Below are positions 1 through 10,826 of a stretch of DNA of 64,000 nucleotides, in pieces. The DNA comes from Ephydatia muelleri. Its lineage: Eukaryota > Porifera > Demospongiae > Spongillida > Spongillidae. A model generated the notes under the pieces. That model worked only from the letters and a program-made list of their open reading frames with translations. It was not told where the DNA came from and did not search any database. The stretch lies in assembly GCA_013339895.1 (NCBI GenBank), contig JABACO010000012.1, forward strand, positions 4,578,789 through 4,642,788, given 5' to 3'. The first letter of the stretch is position 1; each line of letters begins with the position of its first letter. The translations under genes were made by a program, and so were the position numbers.

Positions 1-406
1 TGAACAACCATGTAGAGAAAGCATTTGCTGGTACTTCGATGCTATAGTGGCATTTGTCCTATTAACTCCGAAGTGACCATCGTCATGTGTTAAGGAGACA
101 ATTCCTTATCTACACTCTCTACAACTAGCCGAGTAGTACCCTGACATCCATCGTCTACGCGCGTTGTATGCATGAGGAAAGAGAAACTGTGATGTGACAT
201 ACTTGCAATTGCAAAACGTCGTTTTGATTCTCACCTCTACCCGTGTAATATAACTCCGCGCCTTTTACAGTGAAAAATTTGGCCCTCTTCCGTAACGCTT
301 GTTTGTCCGATTTCGAAAAGGAAGAGGGATACATGCCTTGTACAAGATACTTGTGTATCTCTTTAAAAGTAAACCACCCGTCTTTGTATCCATCGTCACT
401 CGCCAT
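1..406 (-). pseudogene. Integrase-like zinc-binding (H2C2) gene fragment, truncated by window edge
   Basis: The first exon reads leftward from about 406 and contains GWFTFKEIHKYL and LRKRAKFFTVKGAELYY, the kind of segment that precedes the H2C2 zinc-binding domain in Ty3-type integrases and in domesticated integrase genes (GIN1 / KRAB-A domain-containing 2-like). It ends at a plausible GTATGT donor (about 202). A short intron leads to a second exon below about 140 that contains HDDGHFGVNRT, resembling the His half of the zinc domain. The second exon needs a frame change to stay open, so the copy looks broken. The retroviral-type catalytic core would lie left of the window. It could be a host gene with an intron I misplaced; confidence is moderate for the family and lower for pseudogene status. 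Confidence 0.5.
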
Positions 407-476
407 ATGTGTGCTGCCACGTGCTTTCTAGATCTGGTAATGTATAAAAATTTTTTAAGGGTCCCCATTTCTACGC

Positions 477-503
477 AGAATTGGGGACGGGGTCCCCAAT
501 TCT
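477..503. repeat. Perfect 12-bp-arm hairpin
   Basis: AGAATTGGGGAC (477-488) is followed by a GGG loop and its exact reverse complement (492-503). Two further partial copies of the CCCCAATTCTA motif lie next to it (about 461-474 and 510-520). This could be a transposon end or a folded-back short repeat. No gene is evident. Confidence 0.7.
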
Positions 504-778
504 ATGGGCCCCAATTCTACCACCAGTTCTCATGTTTTAACAGGTACATGGAAGCGTTAATTAATTTAATTTTTATTTCGGTGGGGGCGGAGGGGGGGGA
601 TCGATGGTACTCTACGGTAGTTCAACATGCGATCGACAGTACCAAATAGTTAATCGGCGAGGCATGGCAGTGATGTACAGATCTTGCTTAGCATTTCTTC
701 AAAATGGCCATCAAGGAACACCCGATAAAGCTGCCACTAGACCTTATTCTCGTACAAGGCAATGAATTTTTAATGAGA

Positions 779-865
779 TGTTCGAAAGGTTCGAAATACG
801 TTCGAACCGAACATCGAACCGAGTCGAACCTCGAACCGTTCGATACCGGTTCGGTCCGAACCGGA
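779..865. repeat. Cluster of TTCGAAC-type motifs
   Basis: About ten copies of TTCGAA, TCGAAC or GGTTCG in both orientations lie within 90 bp. The palindromic core makes both strands look alike, and short open frames across it are artefacts. A tRNA B-box-like string (GGTTCAAATCCC, about 884-895) followed by T-runs lies just downstream and may be a remnant of a tRNA-derived sequence. The surrounding 504-980 holds no gene I can support. Confidence 0.5.
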
Positions 866-983
866 ACACTATCGAGAAGCATAAGGTTCAAATCCCGCTT
901 GGAATAACTTTTCTTTTTTCCCTTTTATTATAATTTTTGGGATTATCTACGTAAGTATAAGTTCCACCTGTATTACTTCAAGC

Positions 984-1360
984 TAGTGCACTGATGGTGT
1001 AGTGGTTACGACGAGAGCTTCACAAGTTCATGGTATTGGGGTTCAATTCCGGCCCGGGGTCCACCCAATTTCCTCCCCTAGTTGTACTCCATTGTTCCAC
1101 AGGTGCATGGGTGGCATGGCCTCGGTTCTGTCGCAGATGACTACCGAAAAGTTAAAGAGCTGCTGATGTTGGGTGATTCCTCATCAAAGGGCACAATATC
1201 TGCTCTGTTTGGTTTCTGTTGACTTGGTAGTGTCACTCAATGGAAATTCTCCAATGGAGAAACAAAAAGAATGGAGAGTTGCTGTCTTCCCTACGCCTGT
1301 GTCAGGTGTTGGGTGCCATTTAATTAATAATTATTTATTATTATTATTATTTTAATCAAA
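984..1360 (+). repeat. tRNA-derived SINE
   Basis: An A-box-like string (TGGTGTAGTGG, about 994-1004) and a B-box-like string (GGGTTCAATTCC, about 1039-1050) lie at tRNA-like spacing. The acceptor-stem halves do not pair, so this is not a functional tRNA. About 300 bp of unrelated body follows and ends in a TTA-rich tail (1330-1355), the usual SINE layout. RNA polymerase III would start at the internal promoter. The exact 3' end is uncertain and no target duplication was identified. Confidence 0.6.
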
Positions 1361-1728
1361 ATTTTATTGCATCAAATATTACATACATAAATACATGAAT
1401 GAAGACAAATTCCAACAAATACACAAAACAACTACGTAATCAGTTCATTTTCTTGTTGGGGAGTTTGGGGATAGGAACGACAAAGGATTGATCGAGCGTT
1501 AGCTCTAACCAATAATAAACTAAGGCGGCCATATAGCTCTGCCACTATTTTGGCCTTGTTAGTTATAATTGTTATGCAGCATTTCTTTTTCTCTCTTTTT
1601 TTTGTTTTTTTTTCTTTCATACTTTTCTTTGTTCTTTTTGCTCTCGCAGCATTTGTTATAACAATTTTACTTGCTGTGAAGAATTAAGTATGTACTGTTT
1701 TCGTTTTTTTTTTCAGAGTTGGTTTAGG
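1361..1728. other. A/T-rich intergenic stretch
   Basis: No coding or RNA signal recognised; T-runs and short A/T-rich motifs only. Confidence 0.5.
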
Positions 1729-1971
1729 GTGAAGAAGAAGAAGAAAGAAGAAGAAGGAGGAGGAGGAGGAGGAGGAGGAGGAGGAGGAGGAGGAGGGAGG
1801 AGGAGGAGGAGGAGGAGGAGGAGGAGGAGGAAGAGGAAGAGGAAGAGGAAGAGGAAGAGGAAGAAGAAGAAGAAGAAGAAGAAAGTAGGAGAGTAGAAGC
1901 AGTAGAAGAAGAAGCAGCAGTAGTAGAAGTAGAAAAAGTAGTAGTAGAAGTAGAAAAAGTAGTAGTAGAAT
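1729..1971. repeat. Purine microsatellite (GGA/AAG/GAA/GTA)n
   Basis: An almost pure purine strand grades from AAG through GGA and GGAAGA into AGTAGA units. Long open frames here encode only poly-Gly, Arg, Lys, Ser or Leu and are artefacts of the repeat. Such tracts can form triplex DNA. Confidence 0.9.
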
Positions 1972-2080
1972 GAGACACACTTACATGCTAGTCTGAATAT
2001 TTGTACGAGTAAAGTTCGTTGTCCCGTTCAGGGTACCAGTACTAGTAAAAGCGGGCCAGGATTGAACGTGTGCTATTAAA

Positions 2081-2688
2081 GGGCCGTTCATAAATTACGT
2101 CACAGAAATTAAGAATGTTTTGGCCCCCCCCCCCCCCCCCCCCCCCCCTTCCATCACAGACCGTCACAATTATTCCTCTCCCCCTTCTTGTGAACACAAT
2201 GATGTCAATTATTTTCTTCACTTACATCATTTTCAGGAGGTTTGCTAATCAAGTGAACGATATGTTTACAAATATATTGTAATGCCACACATAAATAAGA
2301 TTAAAAAAATTATTGTCACTGCACAATATAATAATTGTCACCTGAAAATATATTTTATCTGATACCCGGTTTTAATACCCAAAAGGCAACAATACATTGA
2401 GCCTCAGTCAGGGCCCTGTAGATTTGAGCGGCCCGATCAGTATAATGGAGCCTTCTACAGGACCTTATTTGTGCGCCTGTTCACATAGAGTCGCTGCACC
2501 TGCACAATATATATAACAGTTGTAACAGTTAAATACAGTCACCATATCATAGAACAATGTTACCCACGACAATTTAAAATGTGACATCACGCCATCCTAA
2601 CCCCCCCCCCCCTCCCTACCGTCACAAATGGCCAGACCCCCTCCCCCCCCCCTCCACCTTTTGCGTGATGTAATTTATGAACAGCCCC
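2081..2688. mobile_element. 608-bp non-autonomous inverted-repeat element (MITE), TTAAA target duplication
   Basis: The left end (GGGCCGTTCATAAATTACGT, 2081-2100) matches the reverse complement of the right end (about 2650-2688, GTAATTTATGAACAGCCCC), allowing a few mismatches. Both sides are flanked by TTAAA (2076-2080 and 2689-2693). C-rich runs lie just inside each end. No transposase gene is present. The duplication could also be read as TTAA with one extra terminal base, so I do not assign a superfamily. Confidence 0.7.
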
Positions 2689-2693
2689 TTAAA

Positions 2694-4505
2694 TGGCTGA
2701 TCAAAGACAGGCTGAGGCGCAGCTATAAAGCACAGTTGCCACCTCCGACTTAGAAGCAATTTCGCAAATGATTATGTGTTGAAGACCGTTCTGAGATCGC
2801 GTGCTTACATAAGTAAACTAGTTCGTGACGTAAAGCACGACTTACTGCATTATATAATGCCGCGACCGCAAGTACTAATTACACAATATTCCTTTCAGTG
2901 CAAATGCCATAAGATATATATCATTTTGATTTTTTTTCTATCCACTGATGCAATGGAAAATATTTTCGACTTAAAAAATGCATTGATGTTCTCTCGATGT
3001 ATTGGATATATTGGGAGTTGCAACCATTAGCGGTCACCAAAGTTGTAAAAGTTACTTTTTTTTTTTCTTCTGAGATTCCATCACATGATTTCTGTTGTGC
3101 ACACATAGGAAGACAAAATATGAATTTTTTTTTTAGTGAATTATCCATGATCCGTTTTCATAAAATATTCAAGAATACGGGCTATTAATTATGTACAGCG
3201 AAAACCCATACTTAATAATTACTAACTAATCCAAGATGATACTTCACTAGTGGCTACGAAATCTTGTAATCTTCTGTCTTAGATTCTAAAAAGAAAATCC
3301 CCTCTTTATATTGAAAGTTTTGGTTCCTGGAGGCAAAATAGTGCTTTCCGTAGACAAGTACATAAAATGCGACCTAATTACAGTACTCCACCAGCTATAA
3401 ATCTTGATTCGTGTTGCACTTGCGGCCACAGATTCTGGTCCAGTGTGTTTTACTGTGGTGAAAACATAATTTTTATCTTGAACCCAGGAGGATTTGTATT
3501 ATAATAGTCATTGCTGCTCATGATTCAATGATTACTATTTAAAATGATGGCAATGCCATATATGGCGCTACTCATGTAACACCCTCGCCCGTTCCCCGGT
3601 CCCATTTGGAAAAATTAATAAGCATCACAAGGCACAATTTAATTTGACGCAAATAACAATAACAGCTCAATGTATAATTTTAGCAAGATATTTATAAAAC
3701 CTTCAAGTCACTTTGTTTTTCATATACAAGGTCAGTTACTATAGTATGTATTACACTCTATGTGTGTACCGATACACTTGCGTTTATGCATGTATGCCTA
3801 TAAGAAGGCTTGTACATGCATACGTATATACTACCCACTTTCAATCCACCATTATTGTATGTGCATGCGTTGACACTTACACACGCATATACACTCACAA
3901 TGTAAACAAACGCAAGCTTTCAATCCGACCTTTATGACACGAACATACAACCACATGCACATGCACATGCATACACACACGCACCCACACATTGACAAGG
4001 CTTTCGGAGAAGGGCGTTCGGATGGGAAAGCATGGTATGATGTATTAGGCCAAGCCTGGCAATGGGCATACATCGGGGCACACTGGCATACATATGTTGG
4101 GGCATACGAATAGAGTGTGCGAGGGGGGAGAGGGGGAGGGAGACAAAGTTGTAGGCATGCAGCTACATGTATACATACATAGAGCCATGTGCATGTGTGT
4201 GTGTTAGAGATACATGTATGCAGATCTATATACTTGTATAGGCTTTTCTAAAAGTGACTGCCCTTTTGCTGAGCTGGTTACATGTACACATACCATCAGT
4301 TGCTTTCCAACCACTGGGGTTTTAAGATCAATTCAATTATGAAATGTGGTACACACAGCACTGTGGTCATTACGCAGGCTGTCTACTGTTTGATTGGCAG
4401 TGTGAAAAAAAATTAATTGTGAGCTTGAGTACAAAGTACAAGTGGTTAGTTAATCTCCTCTCCCTTGTCCTGTAAAGCAGGTGTCATCACAATCATCTGT
4501 GTAAC
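2694..4505. other. Intergenic, no gene recognised
   Basis: Short open frames (for example 2776-3030) have no recognisable domain. From about 3720 to 4230 the sequence is rich in CATGCA, TGTATG and CACACA strings. Nothing else supported. Confidence 0.5.
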
Positions 4506-4631
4506 ATGTTTGTTGAGTTCTGCCATCATGCCCACCTTGGAGTGCGGGTAGAGTCGGGCAGCGGCCATACCTGGCCGGTGGATGTACTTGTCCTCAATTG
4601 GGAGAGAGGGAAACATGCTGCCTTTGCCATC

Positions 4632-4757
4632 ATGGTGACCTCTCCTTTAATCCTTTTAATCCTAACAGCAACAAGCCTGTCTGAAGGGGCTGCAGCAGAG
4701 GAGGCTGAGACCAGAAACCATAAAATCAATGACCCTAAGTGGTTGGTAGAGGTGTAG
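4632..4757 (+). CDS. Short ORF with a signal-peptide-like start, running into the minisatellite
   Basis: From ATG at 4632 the frame reads MVTSPLILLILTATSLSEG, a short polar start followed by a hydrophobic core and small residues, much like a secretion signal. It then gives an acidic stretch rich in Ala and Glu, and stops at 4757 just inside the 24-bp repeat array. A secreted repeat protein whose repeat frame has been broken is possible. Without a homolog or a splice model it remains a weak call. Confidence 0.25.
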   Translation: MVTSPLILLILTATSLSEGAAAEEAETRNHKINDPKWLVEV

Positions 4758-6211
4758 CAGTGCTGCCGGTGGAGGTGGTAGCACTACTGCTGGTGGAGGT
4801 GGTAGCAGTGTTGCTGGTGGAGGTGGTAGCAGTGTTGCTGGTGGAGGTGGTAGCAGTGTTGCTGGTGGAGGTGGTAAGCAGTGTTGCTGGTGGAGGTGGT
4901 AGCAGTGTTGCTGGTGGAGGTGGTAGCAGTGTTGCTGGTGGAGGTGGTAGCAGTGTTGCTGGTGGAGGTGGTAGCAGTGTTGCTGGTGGAGGATGGTAGC
5001 AGTGTTGCTGGTGGAGGTGGTAAGCAGTGTTGCTGTGGAGTGGTACAGTGTTGCTGGTGAGTGTAGCAGTGTTGCTGGTGAAGGTGGTAGCACTACTGCT
5101 GGTGGAGGTGGTAGCAGTGTTGCTGGTGGAGATGGTAGCAGTGTTGCTGGTGGAGATGGTAGCAGTGTTGCTGGTGAAGGTGGTAGCACTACTGCTGGTG
5201 GAGGTGGGTAGCAGTGTTGCTGGTGGAGATGGTAGCAGTGTTGCTGGTGGTGGTGGTAGCAGTGTTGCTGGTGGAGGTGGTAGCAGTGTTTGCTGGTGGA
5301 GGTGGTAGCAGTATTGCTGATGGAGGTGGTAGCAGTGTTGCTGGTGGTGGTGGTTAGCAGTGTTGCTGGTGGAGGTGGTAGCAGTATTGCTGATGGAGGT
5401 GGTAGCAGTGTTGCTGGTGGAGGTGGTAGCAGTGTTGCTGGTGGAGGTGGTAGCAGTATTGCTGATGGAGGTGGTAGCAGTGTTGCTGGTGGTGGTGGTA
5501 GCAGTGTTGCTGATGGAGGTGGTAGCAGTGTTGCTGGTGGAGGTGGTAGCAGTGTTGCTGGTGGAGGTGTAGCAGTGTTGCTGGTGAGGTGGTAGCACTA
5601 CTGCGGGTGGAGGTGGTAGCAGTGTTGCTGGTGGAGGTGGTAGCAGTGTTGCTGGTGGAGGTGTAGCAGTGTTGCTGGTGGAGGTGTAGCAGTGTTGCTG
5701 GTGGAGGTGGTAGCACTACTGCTGGTGGAGATGGTAGCAGTGTTGCTGGTGGAGGTGGTAGCAGTGTTGCTGGTGGAGGTGGTAGCAGTATTGCTGATGG
5801 AGGTGGTAGCAGTGTTGCTGGTGGTGGTGGTAGCAGTGTTGCTGGTGGAGGTGTAGCAGTGTTGCTGGTGGTGGTGGTAGCAGTGTTGCTGGTGGAGGTG
5901 GTAGCAGTGTTGCTGGTGGAGGTGTAGCAGTGGTGGAGATGGTAGCAGTATTGCTGATGGAGGTGGTAGCAGTGTTGCTGGTGGTGGTGGTAGCAGTGTT
6001 GCTGGTGGAGGTGGTGCAGTGTTGCTGGTGGAGGTGGTAGCAGTGTTGCTGGTGGAGGTGGTAGCAGTGTTGCTGGTGGTGGTGGTAGCAGTGTTGCTGG
6101 TGGAGGTGGTAGCAGTGTTGCTGGTGGAGGTGGTAGCAGTATTGCTGGTGGAGGTGGTAGCAGTGCTGCTGGTGGAGGTGGTAGCAGTGTTGCTGGTGGA
6201 GGTGGTAGAGA
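4757..6211. repeat. Minisatellite, 24-bp unit, about 60 copies
   Basis: The unit GTAGCAGTGTTGCTGGTGGA plus GGTG recurs with variants (GATGGA, GGTGGT, ACTACTGC). One frame of the intact unit encodes the octapeptide AGGGGSSV. Many units have lost or gained one to several bases, so no frame stays open across the array; the long minus-strand frames (poly Leu-Pro or Thr-Ser-Asn) are by-products. The array may once have coded a Gly/Ser-rich protein. Confidence 0.85.
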
Positions 6212-6361
6212 TGATTGCAGTCATAAACAGGTGTAGCCAACCAGGTGCGTGAAGCCATACATACATCAGATAATGAACTCATCAAATGGCCACCATGGCT
6301 GAGAAACGTTAGATTGATTCCTTGATATCGTGCATTTGCCAATGCCACATAGATTATGCTA
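6212..6361. repeat. Left half of an older dispersed repeat, split by RAG1-like copy A
   Basis: This sequence and its continuation at 10827-11080 match 31385-31670 with divergence (GGCTGAGAAACGTTA, then a CATAGAT..ATGCTA..ACATACC block, then a region containing CTCTTTGG and GCTTTACGTCTG). The split point is the insertion site of copy A. Confidence 0.65.
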
Positions 6362-9300
6362 CACGGCTGTTTTATTGCATTGAATAGGTGGAAACTTAGT
6401 ACGCGCGCGCCGCGTAAAATTTTCCCCTAGCAACCTCCTTAGATACGATGGATGCACGTCACTTTGCAATGCCTTACATCGCGTGGGAGCGTACCCACAT
6501 CTCGAAACTTTTATGGTGTATGAAGCAGTCCCATGACTCTGATTGTATGCGTTTTCGGATTTAAAATGTGTATTAATTCACGCGTTGTTGGACCATAACG
6601 CATAAAACATATTTTGATTATGTTGCTATTCCTGCAGTTTTCCTAAGAAAATGATTAAACGAACTAAAACGTTTGCTAAATGAGCTACCAGACTATGCAT
6701 AGCAACTGCTATGAATCCTTTTTTTAATCCGTATATTGCAAATCCAATGCAGCCACCTACAAGTCATGAAATGCTGATAATAAATACACACATAATCACA
6801 AAATGTTATATATTACACATAAAGGTATACATATGTTCATTCAGGTATCATCCCAGCTGAAATATAATATAACATTACTATACATGTCAACAGTACATGT
6901 TTACTCACTTAAAGCTGCTTGCTTTTCTTGCTGTAGTGTTTGACTTCAGGCCTGGCAGCTACACTCATTGGTGATACATGCAACATGTGCTCTTTTAACA
7001 TTAATAATAATTTCTGTGCAGGTTTTTTAATAGAGTTATATGTGCGACCAAGGGTATTGAAATATGGGTGTATACTTTCAATACCCTGCTCCCCTAAATA
7101 GCCGAAACCAATATGCCATCTTCTTAAAAATGGTACCACATGAGCTTCCAGTATGTGCATTTTAGGGGTTACTGTAGCAGTGGGAAAATTAATTCGGTAG
7201 AACTGCATGAAGTTGTTGATATCTTGTTCTGTGGACAAAAAATCATAATAAAATTAATTTGTGTTTATTAAGCATACCTAGCGTATTGATTTCAGCATCG
7301 GTAACCACATTTTTATCATATGTGCTATGGCACTTTTGGAAGAGGGTAAACATTTTTAAATACTTCTGGCTTATGACTTCCACTTCGCATAAAAGTGATG
7401 GACAGTGCTGTTTTGCTACATTAACAATGCTATTGCAGAGTGTTGCAGTGTTGTTGACCTAGTAGAAAGAAAAGCACCATGACATATAGCTAACAATTTG
7501 CAGCCTGCCTTTAGGGCTCTATGGACGTGATTGCCTACAAATGAACCACTATAGTAGGCTTGACGCTGGACGTGGAAGGAGGCCAATGCATTGTCAAGAG
7601 CTTTGACAAAGGGACCTTCTTCTTTGTGGAACTCCTTTTGGAGTGCACTGTTGATTTTTGCTAGCTGAGTTGCCTGTAAATGTAAGATGTCTGCATTTTT
7701 TGTTTGAGTGCTCAGTTACTATATTCATACCAGTTCACTTTCCTTCTTCTTCATTTCACATATACATCTGCAAATACTCTCAATCACAGATTTATGATTT
7801 GCTAGCTCCTCAGGTGATAGAGAAACATTTACTAGTAGCAGCTCTTCCATCATCTGTATATTGGATTTCACTGCTTGAGATTCATCCATGAGTTCCCTTC
7901 TTTTCATTTGTGCTTCATGGTACCTAGTGTAGCTAATACCACAATCACTAGCCTTCAAGGCATTTTTAACATCTAATAAATGGCATTCCTCTTCCATCAA
8001 TGAAAATAGCCTTAGGAAGGTGCCCAATGTAATATGCAGCCCTGGGGGGCATACCTTTGAAAACAGATTGTGTAAGATCAGCTTATCCGTTAACACCATA
8101 AATAAGATTTTACCTGTGTTAAGGGAATTGTAGAGAAAAAAGGCTGATGGATGACGTTATTGAATGACTTGGCATGTTTACAATTCCCTCCTGATTGCAT
8201 AAACCTCAAGTGATCATCACAAAGGGACTCGATTGTTCTGCATTCTGCTTGCTGTACACCTGGACCAGGCTGTAGGATCAGATTCTCTGATATGATAAGA
8301 CACCATAAGCAGCAGTGACGACCTATAAAAGATGTACATGCATTCGGTAGTGGTGCAAATGCAACAGTACATGCAGTACCACTTGCACCAGAGATGCCAT
8401 GTATTCGGCCCAGGAACTCGTAATCTCCACAAATGAACAATCTAATTCTTCTCTCTCTGGTATAAGTTATACATGTATTTTTGGTCCAAAAAGGTTATTT
8501 ACTCTTGCTCACCTCCATATTCGAGTACAAATGTCTGCCACTTGTTGGATGTACTGTCCAAGACAAATGCGAAGATTGGTGAGTGAATCCGCAGCTTCAA
8601 ACAGGGATATTACATTGGTACAGTCTGTGGAATTGGGTGCTGCAACATTCAAAATCTGAAAACAGAACTTAAATGTTCCACCACCCTTGTCACCACCCAA
8701 TTTGATCCATATTTCTTCTGATGGAATGACACCATTGTGCCAAGTAAGTTTACTGTAACCAGTGCATTAAAAAGTGATAATAGTAAAAAATAATATATGC
8801 TATTACTTACCCATTACTCTGATTCTGCTCAAGTACAGTGACAATTCTATCCCACAAATGTGGTATAGATGCAATTGGTGCTTGTTTTATCACTTCCCCA
8901 CCATCTTTGTGCTGGAATGACAAGGGAACCATTTCAGCATGAATGTTGCTTCCAATTAAATCATTGGCTCTGACACGCATGTGGCTTTCGCTGCTCATAT
9001 CAATCTTCCACATCTGCAACCACCTGGATAAAATGGTGAATATTATAGACAGAGTTTTGTGCTGCACGTAGTTTCTCACCTCCTCATGGCTCTTAATTTA
9101 TTCCATGAAATGTTTAGTTCTGTTTTCATTGCTAAAGCATCCTTGGTAGAAATGGAGACTCTAAAATCTCCTGTTTGAGAAGAAATGACTTCCAGAAGCT
9201 TGGCTCTTTCCTCAGGAGTACAAGAGTCCACTTCTCTGGACAGCTGAGTTATTGTGTCCCCAGCACTAACAACACTCCGAAGATCACTCAAGCTCTTGGT

Positions 9301-10826
9301 TCTTTTCTTAACAGTTTTGTGAGATGCAGAGCTGGTCGGAACCAGAGCCTGACTGATATGTGTCAAATGGAGTGGCTATGAAAATTGTATGTATTAAATG
9401 CAATTTAAAATGATTACATGTAGCTATCAAAACGTATAATATTTACCTTCCCTGAAGTCTTTACTACTAGCACATCTTTTTTTGGACTCAGCAGCAGTGA
9501 ACGCCTCACAAAATGTGACTGTAATGCTGACTCAACAGGAGATAGGGGCTCAGTCACAGGATTGTCAAGTATCTCCTGAAGCACACCTTCCACTGGGACA
9601 TATTGGCATGAGCTTTGCAAATGAGGTATCAAGTCAGACAGTGGCACTTTGTTTTTGCATCGACAGCAAGCAACACTGATATTGCTTAGTGTGTCTAATA
9701 CAAGGCTACATGGTGGTCTTATTGTAGCAGCATCCTTCAAATGATCCTCATAACAACAGGGACACACAAGCTCATGCCTGACTTCTAGCCAAGAGCAGCA
9801 ACATTTGGAGCATACTATAGATCCACATGTCACTAACTCAATTGGGCTGTTGAGGACTTCGAGACACAGTGGACACATAGCACTCTCCCTAGATGCTGCA
9901 TTACCAACTAATTTTGGTGGCTCTTCGGTAAATGGTACAAGAGGGGGTGGTGCTATCAATTCAATATGCTGGACTAAATTCCTAATTGGAATATCTGGAG
10001 GCCTACCATCTAGCTTGATCTTCTTTGGTCTCCCTCCCCTATAACATTTCCTCCCTTGCTCACACACCCTACACACATCATCACTGTGTGACATCCAGCC
10101 ATCAAATACCACAGTGCTCACATTGTATGATCTTCCACTATCTAGTGCCTTCTTGTATAATGAAATGGTTTGGTAGCACGAGTAGCAAAATGTGGTAGGA
10201 TGTGTGGATGGCAGATCATTGCTGATACTTATTTCGAAGACAATAAATAGATCCGAAGCATATGAGGTACAACTGTAGATAGGTACTTGACGTCTTGTAG
10301 ATGTGCAACATCTACCACAAATCCTGCATAGCCTTGTTAAAAGGTCTGCATGTTCGTCCATTGCGTGACTATACGCAAACGCTCAGCTCAAACTACGCGA
10401 AAGTGAACATTTTTTGCCATATTATAGTATTCGAGAAAAAAACATTCATTATACCTGGTTTCTTTGCACGTGTTGAGTAATGATACAGGAACGCAACTGA
10501 ATAGGCAGAATCGCTGGGAAAACTGCAGGAAGCTGAAAAAGTGATCTTTTGTGCACACCACTCTAACCGCTTGTTGTAAACGCAACGCAACTAACACGTG
10601 CGCAGTAGACAGGAACCAAAAAGTGAAGTTGCGTGTTTGGGACACGAAATCCATCTAGGACTGGCCCACAACATGCTACTTGCCAAACCTTATACACTAA
10701 AACCCGATACCAGACATATCGAGCTTTTCGAAGCATACTCGGTTGCTAGGCTGGTTGCTAAGAGGTTGTAAACTAATACCGCAATATTCTATTTATACAC
10801 TAGGTTTCCAGCCGCAAACAGCCGTG
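6362..10826 (-). mobile_element. RAG1-like DNA transposon, copy A (complete)
   Basis: The element is 4,465 bp. It begins CACGGCTGTTTTATTGCATT and ends in the inverse of CACGGCTGTTTGCGGCTGGA; both ends share CACGGCTGTTT and, 10-20 bp further in, GGAAACYTAGT. It is flanked by direct repeats GCTA (6358-6361 and 10827-10830). It carries one gene, on the minus strand, occupying most of its length. A second gene such as a RAG2-like kelch protein is absent. An uninterrupted paralogous target with a single GCTA lies at 31472-31475. Confidence 0.85.
6909..10361 (-). CDS. RAG1-like transposase, copy A
   Basis: Ten exons, mirror image of copy B, predict about 974 residues; vertebrate RAG1 has about 1,040. 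By my count: N-terminal zinc domain with C12/C15 (CRICG), H54-P, C59/C62, W89, H92, C97/C100; a basic GGRPKKIK (109-116); a RING-like finger (C163 to C203) with Ser181 where the His ligand is expected; a C2HC finger (C232, C235, H247, C252). The core has D496 (KLGGDKGGG), D561 (ICGDYEF), CLWC (580-583), H893/H898 and E919 (GEQGIESIH). The order and the Cys/His motifs match RAG1, Transib and CMC-type DDE transposases. The product is expected to act in the nucleus, cutting at the CACGG ends. The frame is intact across all proposed introns, including one GC-AG intron, so it may encode a full transposase. Confidence 0.8.

Noticed and set aside
984..1060. A functional tRNA gene
   Set aside because: A- and B-box strings are present but the acceptor stem does not pair and a long unrelated body follows, so a SINE is more likely.
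1684..1980. Long Leu, Ser, Pro or Gly homopolymer frames
   Set aside because: They are translations of a purine microsatellite and have no complexity of their own.
4662..6348. Minus-strand frames of 175-287 residues rich in Leu-Pro, Thr-Ser-Asn or His-Gln
   Set aside because: All are frames of the 24-bp minisatellite; they change frame at every indel and have no start context.
9805..10044. Plus-strand frames antisense to the RAG1-like genes (also at 41836-42075)
   Set aside because: Shadows of the transposase exons; they recur only because copies A and B are identical.
6362..10826. A RAG2-like (kelch) partner gene in the RAG1-like elements
   Set aside because: No kelch repeats or other long open region remain in any copy once the RAG1-like exons are placed.
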